Shown here piece after piece: positions 31,450 through 41,000 of a DNA stretch of 64,000 bases. The translations under genes and the position numbers were made by a program. Below the pieces are notes generated by a model. It made no database searches. It saw only the letters and a list, made by a program, of their open reading frames with translations, and was not told the origin of the DNA. Each line of letters begins with the position of its first letter. Position 1 is the first letter of the stretch. The stretch is taken from NCBI GenBank assembly GCA_030595125.1, contig JAUVDV010000019.1, forward strand, positions 1 to 64,000. Direction: 5' to 3'. Source of the stretch: Deltaproteobacteria bacterium (GTDB lineage Bacteria; Myxococcota_A; Polyangia; JAAYKL01).

Positions 31450-33206
31450 GCACATCAAGGGACACCTTCATCGGTGAAATGCTCGTCGAGAACGGCGCGT
31501 TATCACCTGCGCAACTGGAAGAAGCCCAGCTGGCTCTTGCGCAGAAGGAAGGGTCGCTGGTGGACTGGCTCGTATCGTCGAAAAAGATCGAGATCAAAAA
31601 ACTGTGGTCGACGGTGGCCGAAGAGATGGACCTGGAGTTCCTCGAAGCCATCAAGGGCGACGACGTGGAGACTCACCTCATCGCAGATCTCCCCATCGTC
31701 TTCGCAAAATCCAACAACGTTCTCCCGATCTCGGAGACGGGCCGGGGCGTTCGCGTCGCATGCGGCAACCCGTTCGATCTCGGAGCGCTCGACGCGGTGC
31801 AGGCCATTCTCGGACGCCCTGTGGTGCCGGTGGTCGTCCCGGAGGAAGCCATCCTGGAGGCGATCAACACCGTCTACGAACGCTCGGACGCATCACTGGA
31901 TGAAAGCGCCGTCAAGGAAGAGGAAGAGCTGACCGACCTCATCGACGCGCAGGACGAAGCGCCGATCATCCGGTGGGTCAATCAGCTCTTCTTCGAGGCT
32001 GTCAAAAGGCGAGCGAGCGATATCCATGTCGAGCCCCTCGAACGTGACGTTGGCGTCAGGTACAGAGTCGACGGCGTGCTGCACGACGCCAAGAGCGTGA
32101 AAAAGGCCTTCTTGCCGTCGATAATCTCCAGGGTGAAGATCCTGGCCAAGCTCAACATCGCCGAGAAGAGGCTGCCGCAGGACGGACGGATCGGACTCAA
32201 GATCGCCGGCAAGAGCATCGACGTACGTGTCTCCACAATCCCAACCAGCCAGGGTGAACGGGTCGTGATGCGTCTTCTGGACAAGGAAGCCGTCCTCCAC
32301 GACGTCTCTGACCTGGGATTCTGGGCCGATCACTACCACCTGTTCCACGGGTTGATCCGACGACCTCACGGGATCATCCTTGTCACTGGACCTACCGGAT
32401 CCGGCAAGACCACCACTCTCTACGCCGGGCTGTCCCAGATCAACACCCCGGACAAGAACATCCTCACGGTTGAAGATCCGGTGGAGTACGACATCGAGGG
32501 CATCGGGCAGGTCCACGTGAATCCCAAGATCGACCTGACGTTCTCCAGCGGGCTGCGCGCGTTCCTCCGGCAGGATCCGGACGTGATTCTGGTGGGCGAG
32601 ATCCGAGATAGGGAAACCTCGGAGATAGCAATTCAGTCATCCCTCACGGGCCATCTGGTTCTCTCAACCATCCACACCAACGACGCCGCGGGCGCGCTAA
32701 CGCGGCTGGTAGAAATGGATATCGAGCCCTTCCTGGTGGCGTCCTCGCTCATCGGAATTCAGGCCCAGCGCCTGGTTCGAGTGTTGTGCCCAACATGTCG
32801 AGAGCTCTACGAACCTTCCAGGGAACAACTGGAGGAGCTGGGCGTCGATCCCGACAACCCATACGCCATGCGTTCAGAACCGAAGTCTCCGATCTATCAG
32901 GCGGCCGCGACCAAACTCCAGCCCATCACCCCCCTTGCATCGGGGAGGACGATGATCTACCGGGCGATCGGCTGCGACGAATGCCTCGAAACAGGCTACA
33001 TCGGGCGAACGGGGCTATACGAAATCATCATGATCACCGACGAAATTCGCGCCAACGTCCTCAAAAACGCGGACTCAAACACCATCAAGCGCCTGGCAAA
33101 ATCAGAGGGGATGGTGAACCTGCGCGAAGACGGAGCAAGAAAGGTCCTGGCTGGAGACACAACGATAGAAGAAGTCATGCGCGTCACCCACGAGGACGTG
33201 AAATGA
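31446..33206 (+). CDS. gspE: Type II secretion ATPase
   Basis: 586 residues, TTG start overlapping the gspD stop. N-terminal domain (about 1-150) binds GspL; the ATPase half has Walker A GPTGSGKTT, an Asp box (EDPVEYDIEGIGQVHVN), Walker B and the His box HTNDAAGALTRL. The zinc knuckle is present as CPTC and CDEC near the C-terminus, followed by TGYIGRTGLYEI, typical of GspE. It powers pseudopilus assembly from the cytoplasmic face of the inner membrane. Confidence 0.96.
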   Translation: MSTSRDTFIGEMLVENGALSPAQLEEAQLALAQKEGSLVDWLVSSKKIEIKKLWSTVAEEMDLEFLEAIKGDDVETHLIADLPIVFAKSNNVLPISETGRGVRVACGNPFDLGALDAVQAILGRPVVPVVVPEEAILEAINTVYERSDASLDESAVKEEEELTDLIDAQDEAPIIRWVNQLFFEAVKRRASDIHVEPLERDVGVRYRVDGVLHDAKSVKKAFLPSIISRVKILAKLNIAEKRLPQDGRIGLKIAGKSIDVRVSTIPTSQGERVVMRLLDKEAVLHDVSDLGFWADHYHLFHGLIRRPHGIILVTGPTGSGKTTTLYAGLSQINTPDKNILTVEDPVEYDIEGIGQVHVNPKIDLTFSSGLRAFLRQDPDVILVGEIRDRETSEIAIQSSLTGHLVLSTIHTNDAAGALTRLVEMDIEPFLVASSLIGIQAQRLVRVLCPTCRELYEPSREQLEELGVDPDNPYAMRSEPKSPIYQAAATKLQPITPLASGRTMIYRAIGCDECLETGYIGRTGLYEIIMITDEIRANVLKNADSNTIKRLAKSEGMVNLREDGARKVLAGDTTIEEVMRVTHEDVK

Positions 33207-33223
33207 GAACGGAGTAACCAGGA

Positions 33224-34447
33224 GTGCCCCTTTACCAATACCAGGGAATCCGAAAGGACAACGGAAAGACCGTCAAGGGTTCCAAGGACGCCGACAGCGA
33301 GAAGATCCTGCGCGCAACCCTCAAGCGCGAAGGGATCATGGTCGTGGAGATCATCGAAAAGGGGCAAAAGGGGGAACGCAGAGAGATCGACTTCAAGAAG
33401 ATGCTGTTCGGGCGGGTCAAGAAGTTTGACATCGCCATGGCCACGCGGCAGCTCTCCACCCTTACCCGCGCAGGGATCTCACTGGTGGAATCTCTGACCG
33501 CAGTGATCGATCAGAGCGAAAAAGCAGACCTCAAGACAGCCCTGATAGACGTGCGCGATCAGGTGAACCAGGGGATGAGCCTGTCCGATGCATTCGGAAG
33601 GCACCCCAAGTACTTTGACAACCTTTACTGCAACATGGTGAACGCGGGCGAACAATCGGGCACGCTTGAGCAGGTCCTGGGCCGACTCTCGGACTTCATA
33701 GAAGCTCAAAACAGGCTCCGTTCCAAGGTGTTCTCGGCGATGGCCTACCCCGCCGTGATGGCCGTCATGGGGCTCATCGTCATTACCATCCTGATGGTCG
33801 TCGTCGTGCCCAAGGTGACCTCCATCTTCGACAACTTCGGCCGCGAGCTGCCGATCTACACGAGGGCGCTTGTCTGGACGAGCGATTTCATGCGCGACTT
33901 CTGGTGGCTGGTCCTGGCGCTCTTCATTTTTGGCATCGTTTCGTTCAAGAAGTGGAAAAAGACCGAGAAGGGCCGATACAAGTGGGATGGTTTCGTTCTG
34001 TGGGCTCCAATCTTCGGAGGCCTGGCCATGATGGTCGCCATCTCCAGGTTCACCAAGACTCTGGCCACGCTGCTCTCCTCGGGGGTGCCGCTGCTCACCG
34101 CCATGGACATCACCAAGGGCGTGCTCGGCAACACCGTGCTCGAGAAGGTAATCGTGGAGGCTAACGCCTCCATCCGCGAAGGCGAGAGCATCGCCGAGCC
34201 CCTCAAGGCTTCCGGCCGGTTCCCGCCCATCGTCACACACATGATCGCCGTGGGTGAGCGGTCGGGCCAGCTGGAGACCATGCTCGAGAACGTGGCCGAG
34301 GCGTACGACGCCCAGGTGGATATCAAGATCGCAACCCTGACGTCGCTTCTCGAACCGTTGATGATCGTGCTCATGGGCGTGGGCGCAGGCGGAATAGCTG
34401 CGGCGATTCTCATACCGCTGATACAGATGAACGAGTTTATTCAATGA
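33224..34447 (+). CDS. gspF: Type II secretion inner-membrane platform protein
   Basis: 407 residues from GTG 33224 (MPLYQYQGIRKDNGKTVKG is the family opening). Two homologous cytoplasmic T2SSF domains (about 70-195 and 275-395) carry RQLSTLTRAGISLVESL and RFTKTLATLLSSGVPLLTAM; three membrane spans are visible. It couples GspE to pseudopilin insertion. It overlaps the next gene by ATGA. Confidence 0.96.
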   Translation: MPLYQYQGIRKDNGKTVKGSKDADSEKILRATLKREGIMVVEIIEKGQKGERREIDFKKMLFGRVKKFDIAMATRQLSTLTRAGISLVESLTAVIDQSEKADLKTALIDVRDQVNQGMSLSDAFGRHPKYFDNLYCNMVNAGEQSGTLEQVLGRLSDFIEAQNRLRSKVFSAMAYPAVMAVMGLIVITILMVVVVPKVTSIFDNFGRELPIYTRALVWTSDFMRDFWWLVLALFIFGIVSFKKWKKTEKGRYKWDGFVLWAPIFGGLAMMVAISRFTKTLATLLSSGVPLLTAMDITKGVLGNTVLEKVIVEANASIREGESIAEPLKASGRFPPIVTHMIAVGERSGQLETMLENVAEAYDAQVDIKIATLTSLLEPLMIVLMGVGAGGIAAAILIPLIQMNEFIQ

Positions 34448-34854
34448 GTGATAGAGGCTCCATGGTTCTGGGTGAAAAGAGGCGACGACACCCGTTGGGG
34501 AAAGTCGGCCGCCGGATTCGCTGGATCGTTATAGCCCTTGCGGTCGCGGGATGCGTTAGCTGGTCCCTGGGGTCCGTGGACGAAAAAACGCGAATAAGAC
34601 AGGCGCTGGTCGACATCTCGCGGATCAGTCACGCGACGCGTCTCTTTCGAGCCGATTTCGGCCGGTGCCCCGCCGGGGTCGAAGAACTGACCGATCCGCC
34701 CGAGGGAGCCTCGTACATGGGAGTGATAAAAGATCCGTGGGGGAGGTCTTACCAACTGACCTGCCCCGCGCGCCTCGATCCGGGCGGCGTAGATGTAGTT
34801 TCCGGAGGCCCGGATGGTGAGACAACGGGAGATGACAACATTTCCAGCCTTTGA
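34444..34854 (+). CDS. GspG-like protein without a prepilin cleavage motif
   Basis: 136 residues. One N-terminal span at about 27-43 (WIVIALAVAGCVSWSLG), preceded by a basic stretch, but with no G-[FM]-TLIE processing motif and no Glu in the hydrophobic part. The soluble part ends with DPWGRSYQLTCPA and GGPDGETTGDDNISSL, the calcium-binding C-terminal loop pattern of GspG (DPWG..Y....pg....v.S.G.DG..GgdDi). It lies between gspF and the canonical gspG. It may be a membrane-anchored GspG paralogue that caps or chaperones the pseudopilus, but this is inference. Confidence 0.7.
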   Translation: MSDRGSMVLGEKRRRHPLGKVGRRIRWIVIALAVAGCVSWSLGSVDEKTRIRQALVDISRISHATRLFRADFGRCPAGVEELTDPPEGASYMGVIKDPWGRSYQLTCPARLDPGGVDVVSGGPDGETTGDDNISSL

Positions 34855-34883
34855 ATTTGGCTGCAAGACAGGAGGACAAGCAC

Positions 34884-35294
34884 ATGCAACAGCGGAACGA
34901 CAAGATTTTGCGACGCACAGCGGCTTCGGTAGCCCAGAGAGGTATGACTCTCATCGAGATCATGATCGTCATTATCATCATGGCGATGATCGCGACGGGC
35001 GTCTCCCTGGCCGTCATGAGAGGTCTCAAAAGATCGCAGATAAAGGACGCGCGAATTGGCGCGTGCACCATTCGTTCGGCGGTGCAGCTCTACATGGCGG
35101 ATCACCCCCGCAAGTGCCCGAGCATCGAGGACCTGGCTGGTGACTATCTCGATTCCAAGAAGCGGCTTCAGGATCCCTGGGGCCAGGACTACACCATCGA
35201 GTGCGAGAGCGATGATCCCGACGTCTATTCCGCCGGGCCCGAAGGAGAAGGCGGCAAACCGATTCGCTGCGAGAAGGGCGAGGACGAAGAGTAG
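34884..35294 (+). CDS. gspG: Major pseudopilin
   Basis: 136 residues from ATG 34884 (AGGAGGAC upstream). The prepilin peptidase site is RG/MTLIEIMIVIII (cleavage after Gly20, Glu at +5), Met replacing the usual Phe. After the helix comes RSAVQLYMADHPRKCPSIEDL and DPWGQDYTIEC, then SAGPEGEGGKP, a GspG-type C-terminus although its calcium-loop acids are partly replaced. It ends in an acidic tail. It forms the main filament of the pseudopilus. Confidence 0.9.
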   Translation: MQQRNDKILRRTAASVAQRGMTLIEIMIVIIIMAMIATGVSLAVMRGLKRSQIKDARIGACTIRSAVQLYMADHPRKCPSIEDLAGDYLDSKKRLQDPWGQDYTIECESDDPDVYSAGPEGEGGKPIRCEKGEDEE

Positions 35295-35300
35295 AAGATC

Positions 35301-36164
35301 ATGAGAAGAGGCGAGCCACAACACGGATTCACGCTGATCGAGATAATGGTCGTGATCATCATTATCTCGGTGGCGATGACAGGGGTGATTCTCGCCTTTG
35401 GCAATAGCTCTCGCACGAACTTGCGGTCATCGACGTGGACCCTCGTCGCCGCGTCCCGCTATGCGTATTCCCGCGCGGTAACGCAGGGCGTGACGGTCAG
35501 AATTGTCCTGGATTTCGACAAGCGAACCATCCAGCTGCAGGAAACCGACGGGCGCGTGGTGCTCAACAGGGAGGACGAGACCGGAACGGGCATTCACCGT
35601 GAAGGGGTCGATGACGCCCCCGATCCCGACGCCGAGGACGGCGAGGAATCCGTGGAAGCCTCACCCGCCACCGCCAGCCAGGGCATGGGCTCCACGGGTG
35701 GTGGAATCTTCGGTATGGGACTCGACTCGAGTGACTCAATGGATCCCATGGGCGACATGATGTCCGGTGTGGGAATGGGCCAACTGACAGATCCCTTCCT
35801 CGCTTCCATGCAGGGTCTGGAGGAGGGCGGCTTGTTGCGCGGGAACCCCGCCGGATACCGTGGACCCAAGTTCGCCGCCCTCGAGGGAAGGCGCGGAGAA
35901 CCGAGAGATCTGGAGGGAGACACCGTCTTCCAGCGCGTCTACACCCCCCACGAGCCTTCCCCCCGGGAGGACGGCAGAGCGTACGTCTACTTTTTTCCCG
36001 GCGGAATTACCGAGCACACCATCATCCAGCTCTCGGACAATGACGAGGACGATCCGATGGTCTTCTCGGTAGAGATTCATCCCCTCAACGGCCGCGCCGT
36101 AATCCACAGCTTCGAGTTCGAACCGGAGGAAGAGCTGGACGACCTGCAGGAGGCCGACGAATGA
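35301..36164 (+). CDS. gspH: Minor pseudopilin GspH with Met/Gly/Asp-rich insert
   Basis: 287 residues. Prepilin motif HG/FTLIEIMVVIIII; the next part (SSTWTLVAASRYAYSRAVTQGVTVRIVLDF) is typical GspH. A long insert at about 100-205, rich in Asp, Glu, Gly, Ser and Met (GMGSTGGGIFGMGLDSSDSM), separates it from the final strands (AYVYFFPGGITEHTIIQL). The protein is roughly 100 residues longer than usual. It overlaps gspI by ATGA. Confidence 0.85.
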   Translation: MRRGEPQHGFTLIEIMVVIIIISVAMTGVILAFGNSSRTNLRSSTWTLVAASRYAYSRAVTQGVTVRIVLDFDKRTIQLQETDGRVVLNREDETGTGIHREGVDDAPDPDAEDGEESVEASPATASQGMGSTGGGIFGMGLDSSDSMDPMGDMMSGVGMGQLTDPFLASMQGLEEGGLLRGNPAGYRGPKFAALEGRRGEPRDLEGDTVFQRVYTPHEPSPREDGRAYVYFFPGGITEHTIIQLSDNDEDDPMVFSVEIHPLNGRAVIHSFEFEPEEELDDLQEADE

Positions 36165-36856
36165 CCCGACGCACCCCAGTGAACATCGTGCGACCCGGGG
36201 GGTTCACCATCATCGAGGTGATGGTCGCCATCCTGCTTCTGTCCGTATCGATCGTGTCTATCTTCGGGGCGCAGTTCGCGGCGGTGGCAACCGTGGAGTT
36301 TTCCCGCAACGTCACCCAGGCCACCCAGCTGGCCAGGTGCAGGATGAGCGAGATCGAACTCGAGTTCCTGATGAACGACGGCTTCGAGGAGGGCGACGTC
36401 AACGAGTCGGGAGATTGCTGTGAACTGCTCGACGGGGAGAGCAGCCAGGCGGAGTACACATGCCGATGGGAGATCAAGACCATCGAGATGCCGGACATCT
36501 CCCAGATGATGGCCGGCGGCGGTGACGGGGGCGTGTTCGACGACATGTCCGGCGGCATGATGGGCGACATGATGGGCGATTCCACCGGGGACGATCTCGG
36601 GGACATGGGAATGGGGATGGTCGCCCCGTTCCTTCCCCTCATCACCGAGCTGCTCCAGCAGGCGATCCGCCGGGTGACTGTTGTTGTGGAGTGGAATCAG
36701 GGTTCCAGGCAAAAGGAGCTGGAAATCGTTCAGTACGTCGTTCATCCCACCCAGGGCCCGCTCCAGCTCATGCAAAATGTAAACACAATGGATCAGATGA
36801 GCGAAATGGGAGCCTTCGGAGAGATGCCGACATCGGAACAGGGGGAAAAACGGTGA
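36161..36856 (+). CDS. gspI: Minor pseudopilin GspI with Met-rich insert
   Basis: 231 residues. Prepilin motif GG/FTIIEVMVAILLLSVS; then ATQLARCRMSEIE, a GspI signature. Residues about 113-165 are an insert of Met, Gly and Asp (SGGMMGDMMGDSTGDDLGDM), placed before the closing strands (RRVTVVVEWNQGSRQKELEIVQYV). It belongs to the tip complex with GspH, J and K. The two Cys pairs (CC and TC) may form disulfides. It overlaps gspJ by GTGA. Confidence 0.85.
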   Translation: MTRRTPVNIVRPGGFTIIEVMVAILLLSVSIVSIFGAQFAAVATVEFSRNVTQATQLARCRMSEIELEFLMNDGFEEGDVNESGDCCELLDGESSQAEYTCRWEIKTIEMPDISQMMAGGGDGGVFDDMSGGMMGDMMGDSTGDDLGDMGMGMVAPFLPLITELLQQAIRRVTVVVEWNQGSRQKELEIVQYVVHPTQGPLQLMQNVNTMDQMSEMGAFGEMPTSEQGEKR

Positions 36857-37572
36857 GCGCCAGAGCCCAAAAGCAACACGGGGCCGGTTTTACGCTCATC
36901 GAGGTGATGGTCGCCGTCACCGTGCTGGCCATGATCTCCCTGAGCATATGGGCGGCAACCAGCCAGACCACGCGCACGCGAACCATCGTCGAGGATTCCC
37001 ACGACAGACTTCACCAGGTGAGAATCGCCTTCGACATGATCTCCAGGGACTTCTCCTCGGCGTTTCTTTCCCTGCATCGCGCCCAGCTGGAGCCTTCCCA
37101 CGACACCATCTTCATCGCCGAAGATCACGGCGGTGAGGATCGCGTCGATTTCGCCGCGTTTACCCATCAGAGAAGGTACTTCGACGTCAACGAATCGGAT
37201 CAGTGCGAGGTGGCCTATTTCATCGCGGACGATCCGGAGATCTCCGGCCAGAAAAATCTGGTTCGCAGGGAATCGCCGATCATGGACCTGGAGCCCCTCG
37301 AGGGAGGGCAGCAGCTCATCCTGGTGCGGGATGTCGACGAATTCGATCTGCAGTTCTTCGACATGGTGATGAACGAATGGCAGGACGAATGGGACACTAC
37401 AGAAGCCGTCGGTGAAGCAGGAATCCTGCCTTTCCAGATACGAATCAAGCTGTCGGTGTACAACAGATTGGGAGACAAAGTAGCCTACGGCACCCAGCTG
37501 CCGATACCCATGAGAACAGCCATCCTTCAAAAAGGTTTCGTCCCCGGCCCCCCGGTACTGGTGACCCATTGA
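36853..37572 (+). CDS. gspJ: Minor pseudopilin GspJ
   Basis: 239 residues from GTG 36853, which overlaps the gspI stop. Prepilin motif AG/FTLIEVMVAVTVLAMIS; the following region (RIAFDMISRDFSSAFLSLH, DRVDFAAFTHQRR, LVRRESPIMD) is typical of GspJ. It is the largest globular partner in the GspI-J-K tip. It overlaps gspK by TTGA. Confidence 0.9.
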   Translation: MSARAQKQHGAGFTLIEVMVAVTVLAMISLSIWAATSQTTRTRTIVEDSHDRLHQVRIAFDMISRDFSSAFLSLHRAQLEPSHDTIFIAEDHGGEDRVDFAAFTHQRRYFDVNESDQCEVAYFIADDPEISGQKNLVRRESPIMDLEPLEGGQQLILVRDVDEFDLQFFDMVMNEWQDEWDTTEAVGEAGILPFQIRIKLSVYNRLGDKVAYGTQLPIPMRTAILQKGFVPGPPVLVTH

Positions 37573-38783
37573 AAACCGCAAAGCACCATAAGAGCCAGCG
37601 CGGCATTGCTCTGTTGATGGTTCTCATCGCACTGACGATCCTCGGCGCCATGACCGCTGACTTCATGGAGACAAACGAGGTCTATCTCGCCAACACCGTC
37701 AACCACAGGGACGCCGTCAAGGCAGAGTATCTCGCGCGCTCGGGAGTAAACTTGAGTCGCCTGGCGCTCTCGGTCCAGCCCCTGCTCGGCGGAAGCCTGA
37801 ACTTTCCCTTCTGGCAATACGCGGACGTCCTGCTGGAACCGTTCACCGACTCAGAGGGAGGGGCGGGGCTCCTCGGGGACATGGCAGGGATCAGCCTCGA
37901 AGATGCGCAGGGGCTCGGTGTCGAGGACGGTGACTTCTCCGTCCTGATCGTCGACGAGGACAGCAAGATCAACGTCAACGTGGGCGCGGTCGGAAAGAAG
38001 AAAGACCGCATCAGGCTTTTACAGCAACTAGGTATGCTGATGGCCCCTCGTGAATACGACGAGATGTTCGACCGGCAGGACGACAGCGCCTCATTCTTCG
38101 AGCGCGAGGAAATCGTATGCGAGATCCTGGACTGGGCCGACCCGGACGAGGAGCTTTGCGATCAGTCCGGCGGCGAGGACGATACCTACTACTCACGACA
38201 GGACCCGGAATACGAACGGAAAAACGCCCCCTACGACAGCCTGGAAGAGCTACATTTAATCAAGGGGATAGGTGACGATTTCTGGTCCGCTTTCGTGGAC
38301 CCCGATCCGACGGACCCCGAGAAACGCGTGTTGACCGTCTGGGGCAAGGGCAAAGTCAACGTCAACACCGCGCCGGCGCAGGTGCTCTTCGCGCAGATCT
38401 GCATGCTGTCCGCCGACGAATCCGGATTGAGCCCCTGCATGGATATGGGCATGCGCTTCAACCTGCTCCAGATCCTTCAGGGAGTGGTGATGATAAGGAC
38501 CTTCATGCCGTTCTCAAAGGTCAGCGATTTCATCAAAGCGGTGGAGAACCCCGAGGAGAGGCTGTTCCTCCCCATCACCGGCTTCCCGGTGGTAAACAAG
38601 CGCGAGGCGCGTCGGGTGCTGACAACCGAAAGCACCGTCTTCTCGATCTACTCGGAGGGTACGGTCGGAAAGACGACCAGGCGGATACACATGGTCGTGG
38701 ACATGGAGGGGCTGGACATGCTCAATCCGACTCAGTCGGTCGCGGCGTCAGGCGGCAAAGTGCTCTACTGGAGAATGGAGTAG
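37569..38783 (+). CDS. gspK: Tip pseudopilin GspK
   Basis: 404 residues, TTG start. Prepilin-like motif RG/IALLMVLIALTILGAMTADF lacks Glu at +5, which is characteristic of GspK. The body has EYLARSGVNLSRLAL, VDEDSKINVNVG, EEIVCEILDWADPD and LEELHLIKGIGDDFWSA, then the second helix-hairpin domain with GKVNVNTAPAQVLFAQI. It caps the pseudopilus and ends with TLWR-like KVLYWRME. Confidence 0.93.
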   Translation: MKTAKHHKSQRGIALLMVLIALTILGAMTADFMETNEVYLANTVNHRDAVKAEYLARSGVNLSRLALSVQPLLGGSLNFPFWQYADVLLEPFTDSEGGAGLLGDMAGISLEDAQGLGVEDGDFSVLIVDEDSKINVNVGAVGKKKDRIRLLQQLGMLMAPREYDEMFDRQDDSASFFEREEIVCEILDWADPDEELCDQSGGEDDTYYSRQDPEYERKNAPYDSLEELHLIKGIGDDFWSAFVDPDPTDPEKRVLTVWGKGKVNVNTAPAQVLFAQICMLSADESGLSPCMDMGMRFNLLQILQGVVMIRTFMPFSKVSDFIKAVENPEERLFLPITGFPVVNKREARRVLTTESTVFSIYSEGTVGKTTRRIHMVVDMEGLDMLNPTQSVAASGGKVLYWRME

Positions 38784-38785
38784 AG

Positions 38786-40387
38786 ATGGCTCAGAACGTA
38801 ATAGGCCTCGATCTCGGAAGCCATACCATCAAATTGGTGGTTGTGAATATCGGGCTGCGTGGAAGCGAGATCGTCAAGTTCGAGACCGAACCCGTCAAGC
38901 TCGACTCGAGCGGCAACTCCTCCCAGAAGGAAGTCTTCGAAGCGGCGAAACGACTGATCGAAAGGCTGGGGATAACCAACGAAATCATCCATTGCGCCGT
39001 TCCCGGAGAGGTTGCAACCGTAAGGATCGTCAACCTGCCCTCGAGCGCCTCGCGCAGCATCGACCAGGTGCTCAAATTCGAGCTCGATGAAATCATCCCC
39101 TACGACATCGAGGATTCGGTCTTCGACCACGTGGAGATCGAGCGAGCGAACGACGAGATAAAGTTGCTGTGCGCCGTGGTTCCCATCCAGAAGGTAAGAC
39201 TGTTCCTCGAAGGGCTCGCGCCCGCAGACGTCTATCCCCGGGAAGTGGGTGTCGCTCCACTGGTTTACGAGGAGGATTCGAGCATCGCGACAGCTTGCTG
39301 CGACGAGGTCACCGCCCTGGTGGATATCGGCCACCTGCGAACCAACGTGGCTATTCTCGGGGATCCTGCCCACACGACGAGAACGATCCTGCGCGGCGGA
39401 AAGGACCTGACCTCCCAGCTCGCAAAGGTGGGCGAAGTGTCCTTTGAAAAGGCAGAGGAGTACAAGACTCGGGACGGCCTGCGCGGAAAGGTCGGCGAGG
39501 TCCTCCGCGACGCCCTCCAACCGCTGATGCGAGAGATTCGCCAGACCCTCAAGGGTCATCTGGCGGCAGGCGGAAAGAGGGCAACGAGGGTACTGTTGTG
39601 CGGGGGCGGCTCGTTAGTAATAGATCTCGAACGTTTGATGGCCGATGAACTGGGTGTACCCGTACAGCGTTACGGCGTACCCCTCGACGGCGTCCTCAAA
39701 ACCGGGCCCGCCCCGCCGGCGCATGAAACCGCCGTGCAGGCACACGCTCTGGCTCGCAGGGAAGAACTCCAGAGAACCAGGAGGTTCAATGTTCGCCGCG
39801 ATGAGCTTGCCTTCAAGGGTGATTACGAATTCCTGAAGAGGCGAGTGGTCTGGGGCGCGGCGCTCGTTTTCGCTGTGCTGGCCGCGTGGGCCTTCACCAA
39901 CTACGTCAAGTACAGCATTCTCACCGAAGAGGCCGATGCTCAAATAGTATCCCTGAAAGAGCAGACCAAGGAACTCTTCGGCAAGGCAGTCACCGACAAG
40001 GCGACAATTGAAGAGAAGCTCAAGTCAAAGGACGAGAACAAGGCGCCGATGCCCGAGTATGACGCTTTCGATATCGTGGTGGAACTCTCGCGCAGAATAC
40101 CCATGTCGGTTGTGCACGACATTGAATTGCTGGACATCAAGCCCAAACGAATAACCATAAAGGCCATGGTCGATTCGGAGATCGCGACGGAAGTTACGCC
40201 CGGACAGGCGGCGGAGGAAGGACAGTCGGACCCTGCGCAAGAGGTTCCGCAACTGTCGCCGACCGATCTCATTCAGCAAAAGCTATCCGAGTTCACAGAG
40301 TGCTTCACAGCTATCAGAATCGGCAAGGTGCAGACGGTCAAGGAGCGCAAGAAGTACCAGATGGATATTGAAAGCAAGTGCCCATAG
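38786..40387 (+). CDS. gspL: Type II secretion assembly platform protein GspL (PilM/PilN-like)
   Basis: 533 residues. The actin-like cytoplasmic domain (1-345) opens GLDLGSHTIKLVVV and contains ALVDIGHLRTNVAIL and LLCGGGSLVIDLERLM, as in PilM-type ATP-binding proteins. One span at about 352-372 (VVWGAALVFAVLAAWAFTNYV) leads to a periplasmic coiled/ferredoxin-like part (PilN-like). It anchors GspE to the inner membrane. It starts 3 bases after the gspK stop. Confidence 0.88.
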   Translation: MAQNVIGLDLGSHTIKLVVVNIGLRGSEIVKFETEPVKLDSSGNSSQKEVFEAAKRLIERLGITNEIIHCAVPGEVATVRIVNLPSSASRSIDQVLKFELDEIIPYDIEDSVFDHVEIERANDEIKLLCAVVPIQKVRLFLEGLAPADVYPREVGVAPLVYEEDSSIATACCDEVTALVDIGHLRTNVAILGDPAHTTRTILRGGKDLTSQLAKVGEVSFEKAEEYKTRDGLRGKVGEVLRDALQPLMREIRQTLKGHLAAGGKRATRVLLCGGGSLVIDLERLMADELGVPVQRYGVPLDGVLKTGPAPPAHETAVQAHALARREELQRTRRFNVRRDELAFKGDYEFLKRRVVWGAALVFAVLAAWAFTNYVKYSILTEEADAQIVSLKEQTKELFGKAVTDKATIEEKLKSKDENKAPMPEYDAFDIVVELSRRIPMSVVHDIELLDIKPKRITIKAMVDSEIATEVTPGQAAEEGQSDPAQEVPQLSPTDLIQQKLSEFTECFTAIRIGKVQTVKERKKYQMDIESKCP

Positions 40388-40397
40388 GAGTTCATTG

Positions 40398-41000
40398 ATG
40401 ACCTCGTTGGTTCGAAATCTAGTAGCCGGAATGTCAGCCAGAGAAAAAAGACTGGCTCTTGGCATGGTCATCGTCATGGGGATCTTTGCGATCTTTCTAA
40501 TTGTGTTTTTTATCAACTCCGCGATCGGCGATCTCGAGGAAGAGAACATGATCCGGGCTCAAACGTTGAAATACATCTCCGCCATGAAGCCCGCGTATCT
40601 GGAAAGCAAACGCCTCGAGGCATCCGGACGAACACTCAGCCGTATGAAACCCACCCCTCTTAGAACTCTTGTGGATGGGGTGGCAAACAAGATCGACACC
40701 CCCGATCCGGACACGAAGGAACTGTCCGACCAGCACCTTGGAAACGAGTGGATAGTTCACGCTGTAGAGGTATCCATTCGGAACATGGGCCTGGAAAAGC
40801 TCACCAAATTCATGGAGGAGGTCGAGGCAAACAGACGGAAATTTCCCATCGCCATCACCAAGTTGGAGATCCGCAATCGGAAACGCACACCTGACTCTTT
40901 TGACGTCAAGATGACCATTTCCACTTACGAGATCAACCGCGAGGGCGCTCCAGGGGCCAAACAGAAGAACGGCAAAACCACCCGAAAGGCGGATCGCTGA
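40398..41000 (+). CDS. gspM: GspM-like type II secretion protein
   Basis: 200 residues from ATG 40398 (TAGGAG upstream). A short cytoplasmic N-terminus with MSAREKRLALGMVIVMGIFAIFLI is the usual GspM opening and span; the periplasmic part has a coiled helix and a ferredoxin-like fold (EWIVHAVEVSIRNMGLEKLTKFMEEVE). GspM pairs with GspL. It ends one base into the gspN start (TGATG). Assignment rests on position plus topology. Confidence 0.8.
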   Translation: MTSLVRNLVAGMSAREKRLALGMVIVMGIFAIFLIVFFINSAIGDLEEENMIRAQTLKYISAMKPAYLESKRLEASGRTLSRMKPTPLRTLVDGVANKIDTPDPDTKELSDQHLGNEWIVHAVEVSIRNMGLEKLTKFMEEVEANRRKFPIAITKLEIRNRKRTPDSFDVKMTISTYEINREGAPGAKQKNGKTTRKADR

